Source: Rhodomicrobium sp. R_RK_3
GTDB lineage: Bacteria; Pseudomonadota; Alphaproteobacteria; Rhizobiales; Rhodomicrobiaceae
DNA length: 64,000 nt
Reading direction: 5' to 3'
Assembly: GCF_002198715.1 (NCBI RefSeq)
Contig: NZ_MWLK01000036.1
Coordinates: 218,402 to 282,401, forward strand
Part shown: positions 9,801 through 19,031 of the stretch, piece after piece
Layout: every line of letters begins with the position of its first letter
Position numbering within the stretch: the first letter of the stretch is position 1
Notes under the pieces: model-generated
Database searches by the model: none
Told to the model about the DNA's origin: nothing
Seen by the model: the letters and a program-made list of their open reading frames with translations, nothing else
Position numbers and translations under genes: made by a program

Positions 9801-10501
9801 CCGAGCCGGTCGCCCGCGCGGCGGTGCTCTATGTCTTCCGCGTCATGGTCGAGGACAAGATCCCGATGAATGCCGGCTGTCTGCGCCCGATCCGCATCGT
9901 CATTCCCGACGGCACCATGCTGACGCCGCAATGGCCTGCTGCAGTCGTCGCCGGCAATGTCGAGGTCTCGCAGGCGGTGACCAACTGCCTGTTCGGCGCG
10001 CTGGGCGCGCTCGCTGCCGCGCAGGGCACCATGAACAATCTCAATTTCGGCAATGACCGCTACCAATATTACGAGACCATCTGCTCCGGCGCGCCGGCAG
10101 GCGACGGTTTCTCCGGCGCCGACGCCATCCACACCCACATGACCAACTCCCGGCTGACCGACCCGGAAATCCTTGAATGGCGCTTTCCGGTCGTGCTGGA
10201 GGATTTTCATATCCGGGCGGACTCCGGCGGCGAAGGCCGCTGGCACGCCGGCAACGGCACCAGCCGCACCATCCGCTTCCGCGAGCGGATGGAATGCGCG
10301 CTGCTCTCCGGCCACCGCCGCGTGCGGCCCTTCGGCCTCGCCGGCGGCGAACCGGGCCAGCTCGGGCGCAACATCGTCCGGCGTCTCGATGGCCGCATGG
10401 AGGAGCTTAAAGGCGCCGACCAGACCGTACTGGAAGCTGGCGAGGCCATCACTGTCATCACGCCGACGGGCGGCGGCTTCGGGCCGAAATCCGGCGGGTG
10501 A
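6848..10501 (+). CDS. Fused 5-oxoprolinase / hydantoinase A-B protein
   Basis: 1217 residues, the usual length of ATP-dependent 5-oxoprolinase, with the HyuA-type subunit (residues ~5-690; N-terminal [19 protein letters not shown], ATPase-like [12 protein letters not shown] near 290) fused to the HyuB-type subunit (~700-1215; starts at [20 protein letters not shown]). The family hydrolyses 5-oxo-L-proline to glutamate with ATP, or opens hydantoin-like rings. The single-chain form favours 5-oxoprolinase. It is monocistronic in this window, divergent from the MarR gene, and not next to transport or hydantoin genes that would narrow the substrate. Confidence 0.9.
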   Translation: MTERLWNFWVDRGGTFTDVIGSAPDGSLHSAKLLSENPGAYRDAAVQGIRQLLGLAPGERIAKGSIGEVRMGTTVATNALLERRGEPTALIITKGFRDALRIGYQARADIFAKMIVKPDQLYDRVVEIGERILADGTVEQALDPEEARQALAAIEAEGFKSVAIVFMHAYRYPQHEEAVAQIARGMAFPQVSVSHETSPLVKLVGRGDTTVVDAYLSPILRRYVAQVEEELEAERTGARVKFMMSSGGLTAAKLFQGKDAILSGPAGGVVAMARTGAAAGFDKVIGFDMGGTSTDVAHFDGVYERTLETEVAGVRMRSPMMLIHTVAAGGGSILHYDGARFRVGPDSAGANPGPACYRQGGPLAVTDANAMVGKLIPDFFPPIFGPGQDQPLDTEIVREKFKQLAEDIGDGRSAEEVADGFLKIAVANMAEAIKKISVQRGYDVTRYVLNAFGGASGQHACQVADALSIKKVLIHPFSGLLSAYGMGLADVRAVRQKALEVPLDDAALADIGAIAAELGHDTRKEIRNQYIADAHVTAHVTAHIRYAGTDTTLDVPAFSADGGEDFAKAAMAMSVAAMKSAFEVAHKARFGFIDESKSLIVEAISVEAVGGGSTIAETELAPDDAPLPEPARATRFFSDGAWRDAVVYTRAQLKPGHIVNGPALLIEDHQTVVIEHGWRAELTALDHLVLDRAVPLPARTAIGTHADPVMLEIFNNLFMSIAEQMGVTLQNTAYSVNIKERLDFSCAVFDQNAALVANAPHMPVHLGSMDRSVESVIRNNAVIRPGDVFAINAPYNGGTHLPDITVCSPVFDDAGETLLFWVASRGHHADVGGIAPGSMSPLATTIEEEGVYIDNFKLVDQGHFREAELIALLTGAKYPVRNVVQNVNDLKAQIAANAKGVAELRRMVAHFGLGVVEAYMGHVQDNAAESVRKVLERLPAEAAFAYEMDQGCVINLRITVDREAREATVDFTGTSPQRDDNFNAPEPVARAAVLYVFRVMVEDKIPMNAGCLRPIRIVIPDGTMLTPQWPAAVVAGNVEVSQAVTNCLFGALGALAAAQGTMNNLNFGNDRYQYYETICSGAPAGDGFSGADAIHTHMTNSRLTDPEILEWRFPVVLEDFHIRADSGGEGRWHAGNGTSRTIRFRERMECALLSGHRRVRPFGLAGGEPGQLGRNIVRRLDGRMEELKGADQTVLEAGEAITVITPTGGGFGPKSGG

Positions 10502-10821
10502 AAGCGCCGGAAGGGCCGGTGGCTGACACCGGCCCGTCGGCGTATCACAATCTAACAATATTATGGCAAACAACGCCGCTGACTCAAATCGCCTTATGCA
10601 ATCTAAAGTTGCCAACATCGCGCGTTTCTTGTAGCGACCTTTTCCATCTTGACAAATTCATCGATCCAACGTCTCTAGCACTTCTCATCAATGCAGAAGC
10701 GGAAGTAACATGTTGGTTCGCCAAGAGTTTTTTCTGTGCAGCACCTCGCAACGACTTGACGCCTCTGCAGAAAAATCTTCATTTACTGGCGGCGCAGATC
10801 GCTAAAATGGAGAGTCTCCCG
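10502..10821. other. AT-richer spacer before the glycosyltransferase genes
   Basis: About 320 bp with visibly lower GC than the flanks. One frame happens to be open through it into the glycosyltransferase, but its translation shows no family similarity and the glycosyltransferase has a good start at its downstream end. It holds a candidate promoter (listed separately). I see no other gene. Confidence 0.5.
10649..10677 (+). promoter_or_regulatory. Candidate sigma-70 promoter for the glycosyltransferase cluster
   Basis: A perfect TTGACA (10649-10654) is followed after 17 bp by TCTCTA (10672-10677), a weak -10. It lies ~145 bp before the first glycosyltransferase start, in AT-richer DNA. This is only a sequence match. 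Confidence 0.3.
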
Positions 10822-11922
10822 ATGTTCCAAGTCATGCCGAGGCGGATGTATTTTGGCCCGAGCCGGGCGACATCCATCGATCTGTGCGTCCGCGATCTCG
10901 TCCGTGCAAGCCGCTTTGCGCCCTCAACGCGCATCTTCGCCGAGCGGATCGAAGAACCGTTCGAGGGATTCGACCTCAGCTATTTTCCTACCAGCGTGCG
11001 CTCGCGGACCTATAGCCGCGCCAATTACATCGCCAAGGTGGCGAGGGAACAGCGGCCCGATGTGATCGTGGTGCAGGCGCACCTGCCGACAGCGGCCGCC
11101 ATCGCCTGGCGCTGTCCCGATGTCAATGTCGTGCTGCACACGCATAATTTTCAGAAATCCAATTACAATCGGCGATCGATCCCGGGCAAGATCCACCGCG
11201 CGCTGAAGCTCGGGCGCTACCGGCGGCTGGCCGGCCTGATCCATGTCAGCGAAGCCTGCGCGCGCGATTTCGCCGCCGCCTGGCCCGACATCACCATCCC
11301 GCAGGCGGTCATCTATAACGGTTTTGACTTCTCCGAATGGCGCCCGGCCGAGATCCGTGAGCCGGAAATCCTCTGCGTCGGCCGCGCCATTGCCACCAAG
11401 GGCATCATCGACGCCGCCCAGGCCGTCGCCCAGGCATTGCCGAGCCATCCCGGCTGGCGCGCACGCTTCATCCTCTCCACCGTCAAGGTCGAGCCGGAAT
11501 ATTTCGAAGCCGTCCGCAGCGCGCTTGCCCCGCTCGGCGAGCGGGCGCAAATCGAGATCCAGCAGCCATTTTCCGTGGTCAAGGAAGCTTATGAACGCGC
11601 CGCGATCGCGCTAGTGCCTTCGAAATGGGTCGAACCCTTCGGCCGCACCGCACTGGAGGCGCATGCCGGCGGCGCCGCGCTGATCAGCTCCGGGACCGGG
11701 GGCCTTAGGGAGGCGAGCCAGGAGCACGCTCATTATCTTCACGATGTCAGCCCCGGCGCCATCGCCGAGGCGATCGACACTCTGATTGCCTCGCCCGAGC
11801 TACGCGAAAAACTGGGCCGCGACGGCGCCGCCTGGTCGCGGACCAGGTTTTCGACCGGGCAGCAGGCGGCGCGGCTGGACGAATTTCTCGGCAGTCTGCC
11901 CAGGGCGGCACGGAGAAATTGA
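10822..11922 (+). CDS. Glycosyltransferase, GT4 type
   Basis: About 366 residues from the ATG at 10822, chosen because GGAG lies 9 nt before it and because the protein then begins with the first strand and glycine-containing loop of the GT-B fold (MFQVMPRRMYFGPSRATSID). An ATG at 10807 is the alternative. The C-terminal nucleotide-sugar half carries WVEPFGRTALEAHAGGAALIS, the E-x7-E motif of retaining GT4 enzymes. The HTHNFQKSNYN segment lies in the N-terminal acceptor half. It is the first of three glycosyltransferase genes in one direction, almost abutting the next, which points to a surface polysaccharide or glycolipid. Donor and acceptor unknown. Confidence 0.8.
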   Translation: MFQVMPRRMYFGPSRATSIDLCVRDLVRASRFAPSTRIFAERIEEPFEGFDLSYFPTSVRSRTYSRANYIAKVAREQRPDVIVVQAHLPTAAAIAWRCPDVNVVLHTHNFQKSNYNRRSIPGKIHRALKLGRYRRLAGLIHVSEACARDFAAAWPDITIPQAVIYNGFDFSEWRPAEIREPEILCVGRAIATKGIIDAAQAVAQALPSHPGWRARFILSTVKVEPEYFEAVRSALAPLGERAQIEIQQPFSVVKEAYERAAIALVPSKWVEPFGRTALEAHAGGAALISSGTGGLREASQEHAHYLHDVSPGAIAEAIDTLIASPELREKLGRDGAAWSRTRFSTGQQAARLDEFLGSLPRAARRN

Positions 11923-11957
11923 CGGATTTTTGGAGCGACGGACATGAGAGACCGGGC

Positions 11958-13016
11958 ATGATCGAATCTGGCGTTGCCAAGGAGGTCGTGAGCCCGTTTC
12001 CATTGGAAGATAGCCTTGACGCGGATTTCTACCCGATCGATGACACCGATGGCGTCCTATCCCATGCAGATCGCCTCAATGCCTATCTGACAAGGTTCCT
12101 TGATACGCTCCCTAACATTCGGGGCGAAGACGGACGTCGGAGAGCTTTCGTCACGCTTTGCACGCCGGACTATTTTTTTGGGATCGTCGGCCTCGCCCGT
12201 TCGCTCAACAACAATTCTGCAATCCCGCTCATTTGTCTGACCGACTCCGAGTTCAATTTCTCCGAGACCGTGGATTTACCGAATGTTTATTTCGTCCGCA
12301 TCCCCCGACTGATCAACAAAGCCTACAAGCCGGGCCGCAAGGAATTTAGTAACGTGCTTTCGAAGCTTTGGGTTTTCGGACTCCATGCGTTCGACAAGCT
12401 GGTCTTCCTCGACAGTGATGTTTGCGTGGTCTCTTCCATCGACGCACTTTTCGAGCACCCCTCGCCCGCCTTCGCGGCCGATTATGCGGATCACACCGGC
12501 ACGCAGCGCTTCAACAGCGGCGTTTTCGTCATCGAGCCCGACCGCGAGAGTTTTCAGAAGCTGATGCGATTTGCGCGCGAGGGCTATTCCTATGACGGCG
12601 CCGATCAGGGATTATTGAACAGCTATTTCGAAGCGAAGCATCGCTGGCTACCCCGAAAATACAATGTACTGCGCCACCATGCATACTACAGTGCAGATAT
12701 AAACATGAATATGGATGAAATCGCTATCATCCACTATGTCGTAAAGAAGCCATGGGAAATGAAATATCGCGAAGCGTGCGACGCGTTTCTTGCTGAGTTT
12801 GATGATATTTGGACGCAGCAACTCACCAAAGACGATTTGCTGAAGCTCATACGGTACTGGCGGAAAGACATTTTTGCGTCGCACGAAGGGGACATGGCCT
12901 CGTTGCGAAAAATCAAGAAATATGCGCGTTCGATGCGGCTGACATTGTTTGCGGTAATCGCATGCTCCATCGCGACGATTGCCATGATTGGGATCGTATT
13001 GAGCGCCGCCCATTGA
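11958..13016 (+). CDS. Family 8-like glycosyltransferase with C-terminal membrane anchor
   Basis: About 352 residues from the ATG at 11958 (GAGAG 7 nt upstream). A TTG at 11919 that overlaps the previous stop is a weaker alternative because its GGAG is only 3 nt away. The GT-A fold is evident: AFVTLCTPDYFFGIVGLARSL at the start, LVFLDSDVCVV with the D-x-D metal motif, RFNSGVFVIEPD, DGADQGLLNSYF and HYVVKKPW, the order seen in glycogenin/GT8 proteins. The last ~25 residues (LTLFAVIACSIATIAMIGIVLSAA) are one transmembrane helix, so the enzyme is probably tail-anchored to the inner membrane. Sugar unknown. GC is lower than in neighbouring core genes, suggesting acquisition. Confidence 0.8.
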   Translation: MIESGVAKEVVSPFPLEDSLDADFYPIDDTDGVLSHADRLNAYLTRFLDTLPNIRGEDGRRRAFVTLCTPDYFFGIVGLARSLNNNSAIPLICLTDSEFNFSETVDLPNVYFVRIPRLINKAYKPGRKEFSNVLSKLWVFGLHAFDKLVFLDSDVCVVSSIDALFEHPSPAFAADYADHTGTQRFNSGVFVIEPDRESFQKLMRFAREGYSYDGADQGLLNSYFEAKHRWLPRKYNVLRHHAYYSADINMNMDEIAIIHYVVKKPWEMKYREACDAFLAEFDDIWTQQLTKDDLLKLIRYWRKDIFASHEGDMASLRKIKKYARSMRLTLFAVIACSIATIAMIGIVLSAAH

Positions 13017-13028
13017 AGTTGTTACGCC

Positions 13029-14432
13029 ATGTCATTTCGAATATTTGTTGAATGCACCGCCATTTCAAAGAAGACGAAGATCACCGGAATTCCACGTGTG
13101 ACCCTCGAATATTTGCGGGCCGGATACAGGTTCGGGCACTCGGAGAAGCTTTCCGTGGTGCCGGTAACCGTCACGGAGCGCGGAATTTTTGATGCCCGCC
13201 ACAAACTGCCCGCCTGGTTCCGCCAATGCCCGGATTTTGACGCATCGCTGCGGATCAAGGACCGGATCACCGACTACCGCAATGCCCGGCTGAAACGGAT
13301 ATTCGGCTCGATCGGCGCTGCCCTCAGCCTTGTGGCGGCGGACATTCTCCCGTTGGCGTGGGGCAAGACGAAGCCGCGCCGTCTGGCCGAAAAACTGCGG
13401 GCTCGTTCCAAGGCGCGTCGCGAGGCCTCTCAGCTCGCATTGAAAATCGATCCGAAGCCGGGTGATGTCCTGTTCATGCCGGCCTGGTGGCATGACAATC
13501 CCCCGTCCGCGTACGCCTCGCTTCTAGCCGCTCGGATGATCGTCGTTCCGCTGGTGCATGACGCGCTCCCGCTGACCATGCCGCACCACTACCAATTGCC
13601 GGTGTGGTTCAGGGCGCATTTTCTGACGACGCTTTCGATGGCCTCTCATGTCATGCATGTATCGAGGCAAACGCGGGAGGACGTCGAAGCCATCATGATG
13701 GCCGAGAATCTGAAGATCCCAGAGGGAAGTATTGCATATAATGGCTACAATTTCTCACCGAGCAGCAACCGACGCGCAATTCGCGATGGGCTCAGCGCGC
13801 GGTTTGGCGGTGGCCGTATCAACATCATCATGGTCGGCAGCTTGGAGCCTAAGAAGAATTACCAATTCGTTCTGGATAGTTGCGAACGGCTGTGGCGCGC
13901 GGGCGCAACCTTCAACCTTCTGATTTTCGGGCGTAAAGCGTGGATGTACCAAGATCTGGTGAAAACCCTGAACACCCATCCCCGGCGGAATGGTCAGCTA
14001 TTCTGGTTCTCCGATGCCTCGGACGTAGAACTCCAATTCGCCTATGAGAACGCCGATCTCTGCCTGTCGGCGTCCCTCGCCGAAGGGTTCGGGCTTCCCG
14101 TCGTCGAGGCCTTGGCGCACAAGCTCCCGGTCGTCATCAGCGACATTCCGGTCTACAGGGAAATCGCCGCCGCCTCCGCTTGCTATTTTGATCCGACTTC
14201 CGAGGCATCTTTTACGTCCGCGTTGACGAAGGCGATGAACGAGCCGGAGTTTTTGGCCGAACTCAGAGCGAAGGCCGAAAATTTCAGGTGGAAGAGTTGG
14301 GAGGAGTGCGGCGATGAGGTTTTCCGCAAGCTGAAAAGCCTGCATGACGGTCAGAATCTCGCCGGCTCGGGCCGCGACATCGCTTCCGGCCCCGAGATCG
14401 GGCCCGTGCCCGCTATTTCGGCGCCCGCTTAG
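13029..14432 (+). CDS. Glycosyltransferase, GT4 type
   Basis: 467 residues. The N-terminal half starts FVECTAISKKTKITGIPRVT, as in mannosyl/rhamnosyltransferase-like GT4 proteins, and contains VLFMPAWWHDNPP. The C-terminal half has INIIMVGSLEPKKNYQFVLD and SLAEGFGLPVVEALAHKLPVVISD, the donor-binding E-x7-E motif. A Ser/Pro/Ala tail follows. It starts 12 bp after the GT8-like gene, so the three glycosyltransferases form a probable operon. Its 3' end overlaps the convergent response-regulator gene by 20 bp. The product is inferred to be an extracellular polysaccharide or lipid-linked glycan; no flippase, polymerase or sugar-nucleotide gene is in the window. Confidence 0.85.
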   Translation: MSFRIFVECTAISKKTKITGIPRVTLEYLRAGYRFGHSEKLSVVPVTVTERGIFDARHKLPAWFRQCPDFDASLRIKDRITDYRNARLKRIFGSIGAALSLVAADILPLAWGKTKPRRLAEKLRARSKARREASQLALKIDPKPGDVLFMPAWWHDNPPSAYASLLAARMIVVPLVHDALPLTMPHHYQLPVWFRAHFLTTLSMASHVMHVSRQTREDVEAIMMAENLKIPEGSIAYNGYNFSPSSNRRAIRDGLSARFGGGRINIIMVGSLEPKKNYQFVLDSCERLWRAGATFNLLIFGRKAWMYQDLVKTLNTHPRRNGQLFWFSDASDVELQFAYENADLCLSASLAEGFGLPVVEALAHKLPVVISDIPVYREIAAASACYFDPTSEASFTSALTKAMNEPEFLAELRAKAENFRWKSWEECGDEVFRKLKSLHDGQNLAGSGRDIASGPEIGPVPAISAPA

Positions 14433-14973
14433 CCAAGATCCTCTGCAGCGTGCGCCGGTGCATGTTGAGCCGTCTTGCGGTCTCCGACACGTTCCTGTCG
14501 CAGAGCTCGTACACGCGCTGAATATGCTCCCAGCGCACCCGGTCGGCGGACATCGGGTTCTCCGGCGGCAGTGCCTTCTGGTTCGGCGAAGCCAGCAGGG
14601 CGGCGCAGATGTCGTCGGCGTCGGCGGGCTTGGCGAGGTAGTCCACCGCGCCCAGCTTCACCGCCGTCACGGCGGTGGCGATATTGCCGTAGCCGGTCAG
14701 CACGATGGCGCGGGCCTCCGGCTTCAGCGATTTCAGCAGCGCGATCACGTCGAGGCCGTTGCCGTCCTCGAGGCGCATGTCGACCACCGCATAGGACGGC
14801 GGCGCGCTGCGGATCATCGACAAGCCGTCCTGCACGGTCTCGGCGACCCGCACTTCGAAGCCACGCAGTTCCATGGCCCGGCTCAATCGCGACGAAAACG
14901 ACTTGTCGTCATCGACGATCAGCAGCGTCTTTTCCTGCTGCGGCGAAACCCCCCCGCTCACCTGGCTAACCAC
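14413..14973 (-). CDS. regA: RegA/ActR/PrrA-type response regulator
   Basis: 186 residues. The receiver domain (residues ~14-130) has the acidic pair IVDDDKS, phospho-acceptor Asp in YAVVDMRLEDG, Thr in IVLTGYG and Lys in YLAKPAD. The C-terminal Fis-type helix-turn-helix (NVSETARRLNMHRRTLQRILAK) is the form nearly invariant among alphaproteobacterial RegA/ActR/PrrA proteins. The start is the GTG at 14973, with GGAG 6 nt before it. The cognate kinase lies 64 bp upstream on the same strand. The family controls respiration, carbon and nitrogen genes in response to redox state. The symbol is used in the family sense; actR, regR or prrA are equivalent names. Confidence 0.93.
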   Translation of the reverse strand: MVSQVSGGVSPQQEKTLLIVDDDKSFSSRLSRAMELRGFEVRVAETVQDGLSMIRSAPPSYAVVDMRLEDGNGLDVIALLKSLKPEARAIVLTGYGNIATAVTAVKLGAVDYLAKPADADDICAALLASPNQKALPPENPMSADRVRWEHIQRVYELCDRNVSETARRLNMHRRTLQRILAKRAPK

Positions 14974-15037
14974 GGTCTTCTCCCTGCGAATGCGGCCGAT
15001 AGTGCCATCGGCATGTCTGTATCATTCCATAACGGCT

Positions 15038-16378
15038 TTAATTTCTGCCTACCGCCCAAGCGGAATTCCAACCCGCCCGCTTTAAGGTCACCTCAACGGT
15101 GGCCCCGGTCGCGGGGGCGGGCCGATTATCCAGCTTCAGCGTCGCGTTATAGCGCTCGAGCAAGGTCTTCGCGATGAAGAATCCGAGACCCATCCCTTCG
15201 CTGCCCGCGTCCTGTTCGGCATTTTGCTGGCGCGCCCGCGTCGTCACATAGGGCTCGCCCAAACGCCCCAATATATGGGGTGCAAAGCCGGGTCCGTCAT
15301 CCATGATTGCCAAATGAATGTCGTCTTTGTTCCAATCCGCGATGATTTTCACCTTGGAGGAGGCATAGTCGACGGCATTTTCCACCAGATTGGTGAGCGC
15401 GTAGAGCACGCCGGCATTGCGGGCGATGACCGGCTCCGGCTCGGCGGCCTGGCCGTTGCGGGCCGGCGGCGGGCGCAGCATCACCTCGATCTCGATATCG
15501 AAGATGCGATAGGGCTCGACGACTTCCTCGATCAGATGGCCGAGCGACATCTGCGAATACATGGCGTCGGTCTCGCCGGTATTCTCCGACAGCGCGCCGA
15601 GGATGTCGCGGCAGCGGGCCGCCTGGGTGCGCAGCAGCAGGATGTCGTCGCGCAAGGGGCTGTCGGCGGGGACTTCGCGCTCCAGCTCCTTCGCGACGAG
15701 GGCGATAGTGGAGAGCGGCGTGCCCAATTCATGGGCAGCGGCGGCGGCGAGGCCGTCCAGCGCGGAAAGCTGCTGCTCGCGGGCCAGCAAAAGCTCTGTC
15801 GCGGCGAGGGCGTCGGACATTTGCCGCGTCTCCTGGGCCGTGCGCCAGGCATAGGTGGCCATGAAGGCGATGCAGGAAACGAGCGCGGTCCAGATACCGA
15901 TCAGATAGACCAGCGGCATCGGCTCGCGCCCGACCGCGTGCCAGGGCAGGGGCTGATGCTTCAGCACCAGCAGCGTGGCGCAGGCGACGGCGAGCGTGCC
16001 GAGCGCCACGGTGATGCGCAAGGGCTGCGTCGAGGCCGACACCGAAACCGGCACAACCATCAGCAGCGCAAAGGGATTTTCGAGGCCGCCGGTCAGGTAG
16101 AGCAGGGCGGAAAGCTGCAGCACGTCATAGCCGAGCATCAGCATGGCGTGGGTGCTTTGCAGGCGGTGGCTGGGCGGAAAAGCGCGCTGCAGGGCGATGT
16201 TGGAGAGGGCGGAGAGGCTGATGACAGCGAGGCAGGCGGCAAGCGGAAGCGCGAATCCAAGGCCGAAATAGACGCCAAGCACGGTCAGCGTCTGACCGAG
16301 CACGGCAACCCATCGGAGCCGGATCAGCGTTTGCAGCCGCAAGCGACTTTCGCCGAAATCTAAGCGTTCACGCGCCAT
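15038..16378 (-). CDS. regB: RegB/ActS/PrrB-type redox sensor histidine kinase
   Basis: 446 residues with about six N-terminal transmembrane helices (residues ~25-190). The periplasmic GGLENPF matches the quinone-binding motif of RegB. The H-box is HELGTPLSTIALVAKEL. The redox-active cysteine region QAARCRDILGAL is conserved, as are the N, G1 (MDDGPGFA) and G2 (GMGLGFFIAKTLLERY) boxes. It phosphorylates the RegA-like regulator encoded just downstream. In many relatives senC lies next to regB, but here an ABC exporter pair sits between regB and the SCO1/SenC gene. Confidence 0.93.
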   Translation of the reverse strand: MARERLDFGESRLRLQTLIRLRWVAVLGQTLTVLGVYFGLGFALPLAACLAVISLSALSNIALQRAFPPSHRLQSTHAMLMLGYDVLQLSALLYLTGGLENPFALLMVVPVSVSASTQPLRITVALGTLAVACATLLVLKHQPLPWHAVGREPMPLVYLIGIWTALVSCIAFMATYAWRTAQETRQMSDALAATELLLAREQQLSALDGLAAAAAHELGTPLSTIALVAKELEREVPADSPLRDDILLLRTQAARCRDILGALSENTGETDAMYSQMSLGHLIEEVVEPYRIFDIEIEVMLRPPPARNGQAAEPEPVIARNAGVLYALTNLVENAVDYASSKVKIIADWNKDDIHLAIMDDGPGFAPHILGRLGEPYVTTRARQQNAEQDAGSEGMGLGFFIAKTLLERYNATLKLDNRPAPATGATVEVTLKRAGWNSAWAVGRN

Positions 16379-16548
16379 GGTTTTGTGGATCTTCGCAGCG
16401 AATTTGCGCTAAGCAGCGGTACAAGCCGCGCTTCACAGTGCCTATCTTACGGGCTGCACTATAAATATCTCATCCAACGAATGCCAGCCGCTTTGATAGG
16501 CAGGGCTTATTCCCAGATCGCATAGCGGTCCCCGAAAGAGTGACGTTC

Positions 16549-17349
16549 ATGAACGAGATGGCGCCGATACACGTCCGCAATCTGGTGAAGCGCTATGGCG
16601 ACATCACAGCGGTCGACGGCATCAGCTTCTCCGTCGAGGCCGGGTCGGTGACGGCGCTGCTGGGCGGCAATGGCGCCGGCAAGACCACGACGATCTCGAT
16701 GCTGCTCGGCCTGGTGCTGCCGACCAGCGGCGAGGTGCGCGTCTTCGGCACCGACATGACCCGCGACCGCTACCGCGTGCTGCACCGGATGAATTTCCAG
16801 AGCCCATACGTCAACATCCCGATGCGGCTGACGGTTCGGCAGAACCTGCGCACCTTCGCCGACCTCTACGGCGTGCGCGATCCCGCTACACGAATCACGG
16901 CGCTGGCGGAGGAATTGCGGCTGCATGAGTTTCTGGAGCGCCCGGCCGGCGATCTGTCGGCGGGACAAAAGACACGCGCCGCGCTCGCCAAGGCGCTGAT
17001 CAACGCGCCCGACCTTCTGCTGCTCGACGAGCCGACTGCCTCGCTCGATCCGGACACCGCCGACTGGGTGCGCGGGGCGCTGCTCGATTACCGCACCGGG
17101 CGCGGCGCCACCATTCTGCTCGCCTCGCATAATATGCTCGAAGTCGAGCGCATGGCCGACCGGGTGTTGATGCTGGACAAGGGCCGAGTCGTCGAGGACG
17201 CGAGTCCCGCCGAGCTGCTGCGCCGCTATGGCCGCGCCAATCTGGAGGACGTCTTCCTCGACATCACCAGGGGGCGCGGGCGCGGGGGGCTGCCGCGGCC
17301 TGAGCCGGCCGAAGAGGCGGAGCTGAAGGAGACCGGCGATGCACTATGA
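16549..17349 (+). CDS. ABC transporter ATP-binding protein
   Basis: About 266 residues from the ATG at 16549 (GAAAGAG 8 nt upstream; a GTG at 16540 is possible). Walker A GGNGAGKTTT (residues ~42-51), signature LSAGQKTRAALAKAL, Walker B LLLLDEPTASLD and the switch His (LASHN) are all present. This is the ABCA/NodI-like class that pairs with ABC-2 permeases. It overlaps the permease gene by 11 bp. Substrate unknown. Because it lies between regB and senC, a role in copper or haem delivery to oxidases is conceivable, but nothing in the protein shows this. Confidence 0.88.
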   Translation: MNEMAPIHVRNLVKRYGDITAVDGISFSVEAGSVTALLGGNGAGKTTTISMLLGLVLPTSGEVRVFGTDMTRDRYRVLHRMNFQSPYVNIPMRLTVRQNLRTFADLYGVRDPATRITALAEELRLHEFLERPAGDLSAGQKTRAALAKALINAPDLLLLDEPTASLDPDTADWVRGALLDYRTGRGATILLASHNMLEVERMADRVLMLDKGRVVEDASPAELLRRYGRANLEDVFLDITRGRGRGGLPRPEPAEEAELKETGDAL

Positions 17350-18169
17350 CACCGCGCTCGACGTCGACGGCCCAGCCGCCTCGCTGCGCCGGATCGCGGC
17401 CATGGTGCGCCGCTACGCCTTCCTGATCCTCGGCTCGGTGCCGCGCATGGTCGAGCTGATGTATTGGCCGCTGGTGCAGATGCTGGTTTGGGGCTTCCTG
17501 CAAATGCATCTGGCCGCGACGACCTCGCTGTTCGCCAATGCCGCCGGCCTGCTGATCGGCTCGGTGCTCTTATGGGATATCCTGCTGCGCGGCCAATTCG
17601 GCTTCTCGCTGTCCTTCCTGGAGGAGATGTGGTCGCGCAACCTCGTCAACATCCTGATGAGCCCGTTGCGGCCGAATGAATATATCGCCGCGCTGATGGT
17701 GATCAGCCTGATCCGGCTCGCCATTTCCATGGTGCCGGTGGTGCTGCTGGCCTATCTGTTCTTCGACTTCAACCTGCTCGGGCTCGGCCTGCCGCTGGCG
17801 GGCTTCTTCGCCAATCTCGTCATCTGCGGCTGGACAATCGGTCTCGTCGCCAATGGAGTCATCATCCGCTATGGCATGGGCGCGGAGTCCTTCACCTGGG
17901 TGGCGGTGTTCTTTCTTTTGCCGCTGTGCTGCGTCTATTATCCGCTATCGACGCTGCCGCCCTGGCTGCAGCCGCTCGCCGCAGCGCTGCCGCCGACCCA
18001 TGTCTTCGAGGGTCTGCGCGCGCTGGTGATGCATGGGGAGTTTCATCCCGAGCAGATGATTCGGGCCTTTGCCTTGAATGTCGTGTATTTCAGCGGGGCC
18101 TATATTTTGTTTCACTACTGCCTGCGCCTGGCGCGCATCAAAGGCACGCTGATGCAGATCGGCGAATAG
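17339..18169 (+). CDS. ABC-2 type transporter permease
   Basis: 276 residues with about six transmembrane helices (starting ~55 and ending near 265) and the ABC-2 pattern of a cytoplasmic amphipathic N-terminus (RRIAAMVRRYAFLILGSVPR). The segment PLSTLPPWLQPLAAALPPTHVFEGLRAL corresponds to the ABC-2 signature loop. Translation is coupled to the ATPase by overlap. The gene ends 33 bp before the SCO1/SenC gene, so the three may be one operon. Confidence 0.85.
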   Translation: MHYDTALDVDGPAASLRRIAAMVRRYAFLILGSVPRMVELMYWPLVQMLVWGFLQMHLAATTSLFANAAGLLIGSVLLWDILLRGQFGFSLSFLEEMWSRNLVNILMSPLRPNEYIAALMVISLIRLAISMVPVVLLAYLFFDFNLLGLGLPLAGFFANLVICGWTIGLVANGVIIRYGMGAESFTWVAVFFLLPLCCVYYPLSTLPPWLQPLAAALPPTHVFEGLRALVMHGEFHPEQMIRAFALNVVYFSGAYILFHYCLRLARIKGTLMQIGE

Positions 18170-18202
18170 CCCGGCCGCCATCCTCGACCGCCAAGGAGTA
18201 CC

Positions 18203-18796
18203 ATGTCGCCCCGTTTGCTGATTCTGATCCTGGTCGCCTTCGCCATCGGCGCGGTGGTCGCGGTGAGCGTACAGCCGCCGATGCAATCCGGCGTGGTCAG
18301 GACCGGCAAGGCGCTGATCGGCGGGCCGTTCACGCTGACCAATCAGAAGGGCGAGCGCGTCTCCGACACAGATTTTCGTGGCAAGTATATGCTGGTGGTG
18401 TTCGGCTACACCTATTGCCCGGACATCTGCCCGGCCGAATTGCAGCTCATCTCCAGCGCCCTGGACAAGCTCGGCACCTCCGCCGACAAGGTCGCGCCGA
18501 TCTTCATCACCATCGATCCCCAGCGCGACACCGTCGAGCAGATCCGCCAATATATCGCCAATTTCTCGCCCCGAATCGTCGGCCTGACCGGCACGGAGGA
18601 AGAGATCCGCGCGGCAGCCAGCGCCTACCGCGTCTATTACACCAAGGCGGACGGCCCAGCCTCCGCCGACAGCTATCTGATGGATCACTCGACCTTCATC
18701 TATCTGATGAACGAGCAGGGTGAGTACGTCACCCACTTTCCCTATGGGGTGACGCCGGAGAAGCTGGCCGAGGGCATCGCCAAAGCCGCCGGCTAA
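18203..18796 (+). CDS. SCO1/SenC/PrrC-family copper chaperone
   Basis: 197 residues. The N-terminal transmembrane anchor (LLILILVAFAIGAVVAVSV, residues ~3-22) is followed by a thioredoxin fold with the copper-binding FGYTYCPDICPAEL (C-x3-C) and, near the C-terminus, the conserved His in MDHSTFIYLM. The family delivers copper to the CuA site of cytochrome c oxidases and can have redox-signalling roles; in photosynthetic relatives it is encoded with regB. It lies 33 bp after the permease gene. Confidence 0.93.
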   Translation: MSPRLLILILVAFAIGAVVAVSVQPPMQSGVVRTGKALIGGPFTLTNQKGERVSDTDFRGKYMLVVFGYTYCPDICPAELQLISSALDKLGTSADKVAPIFITIDPQRDTVEQIRQYIANFSPRIVGLTGTEEEIRAAASAYRVYYTKADGPASADSYLMDHSTFIYLMNEQGEYVTHFPYGVTPEKLAEGIAKAAG

Positions 18797-19031
18797 CCGG
18801 CCCGCATGGCCGAATCACCCTTCCGTCAACGGCGCTGCCATAGTGGAACTAAAGCGTCGGCCCCCGCTTTATCCACCTGAGAATGTTGCTTGACTGCGCT
18901 TTCCAGTTGAAAGCTGGTCATTATTGCACGCCGAATGATGATTTCCGTTGCTGTGCAACATATCCGCCGCCATTTCAGTTTGGGGGCGTGTTAGTTACGA
19001 TTCGCGTGATGTTGCAATCGGGACGGATGCC

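Noticed and set aside
6782-10618. Very long open frame antisense to the oxoprolinase gene
   Set aside because: It mirrors the codon phase of the real gene; the protein is a low-information mix of Arg/His/Gly/Ala with no family features. The same applies to the long antisense frames over the TPR, leuA, acnA, glnA and cobN genes.
10498-10821. Extension of the first glycosyltransferase to a GTG at 10498
   Set aside because: The added ~108 residues show no glycosyltransferase similarity, and a good Shine-Dalgarno lies directly before ATG 10822.
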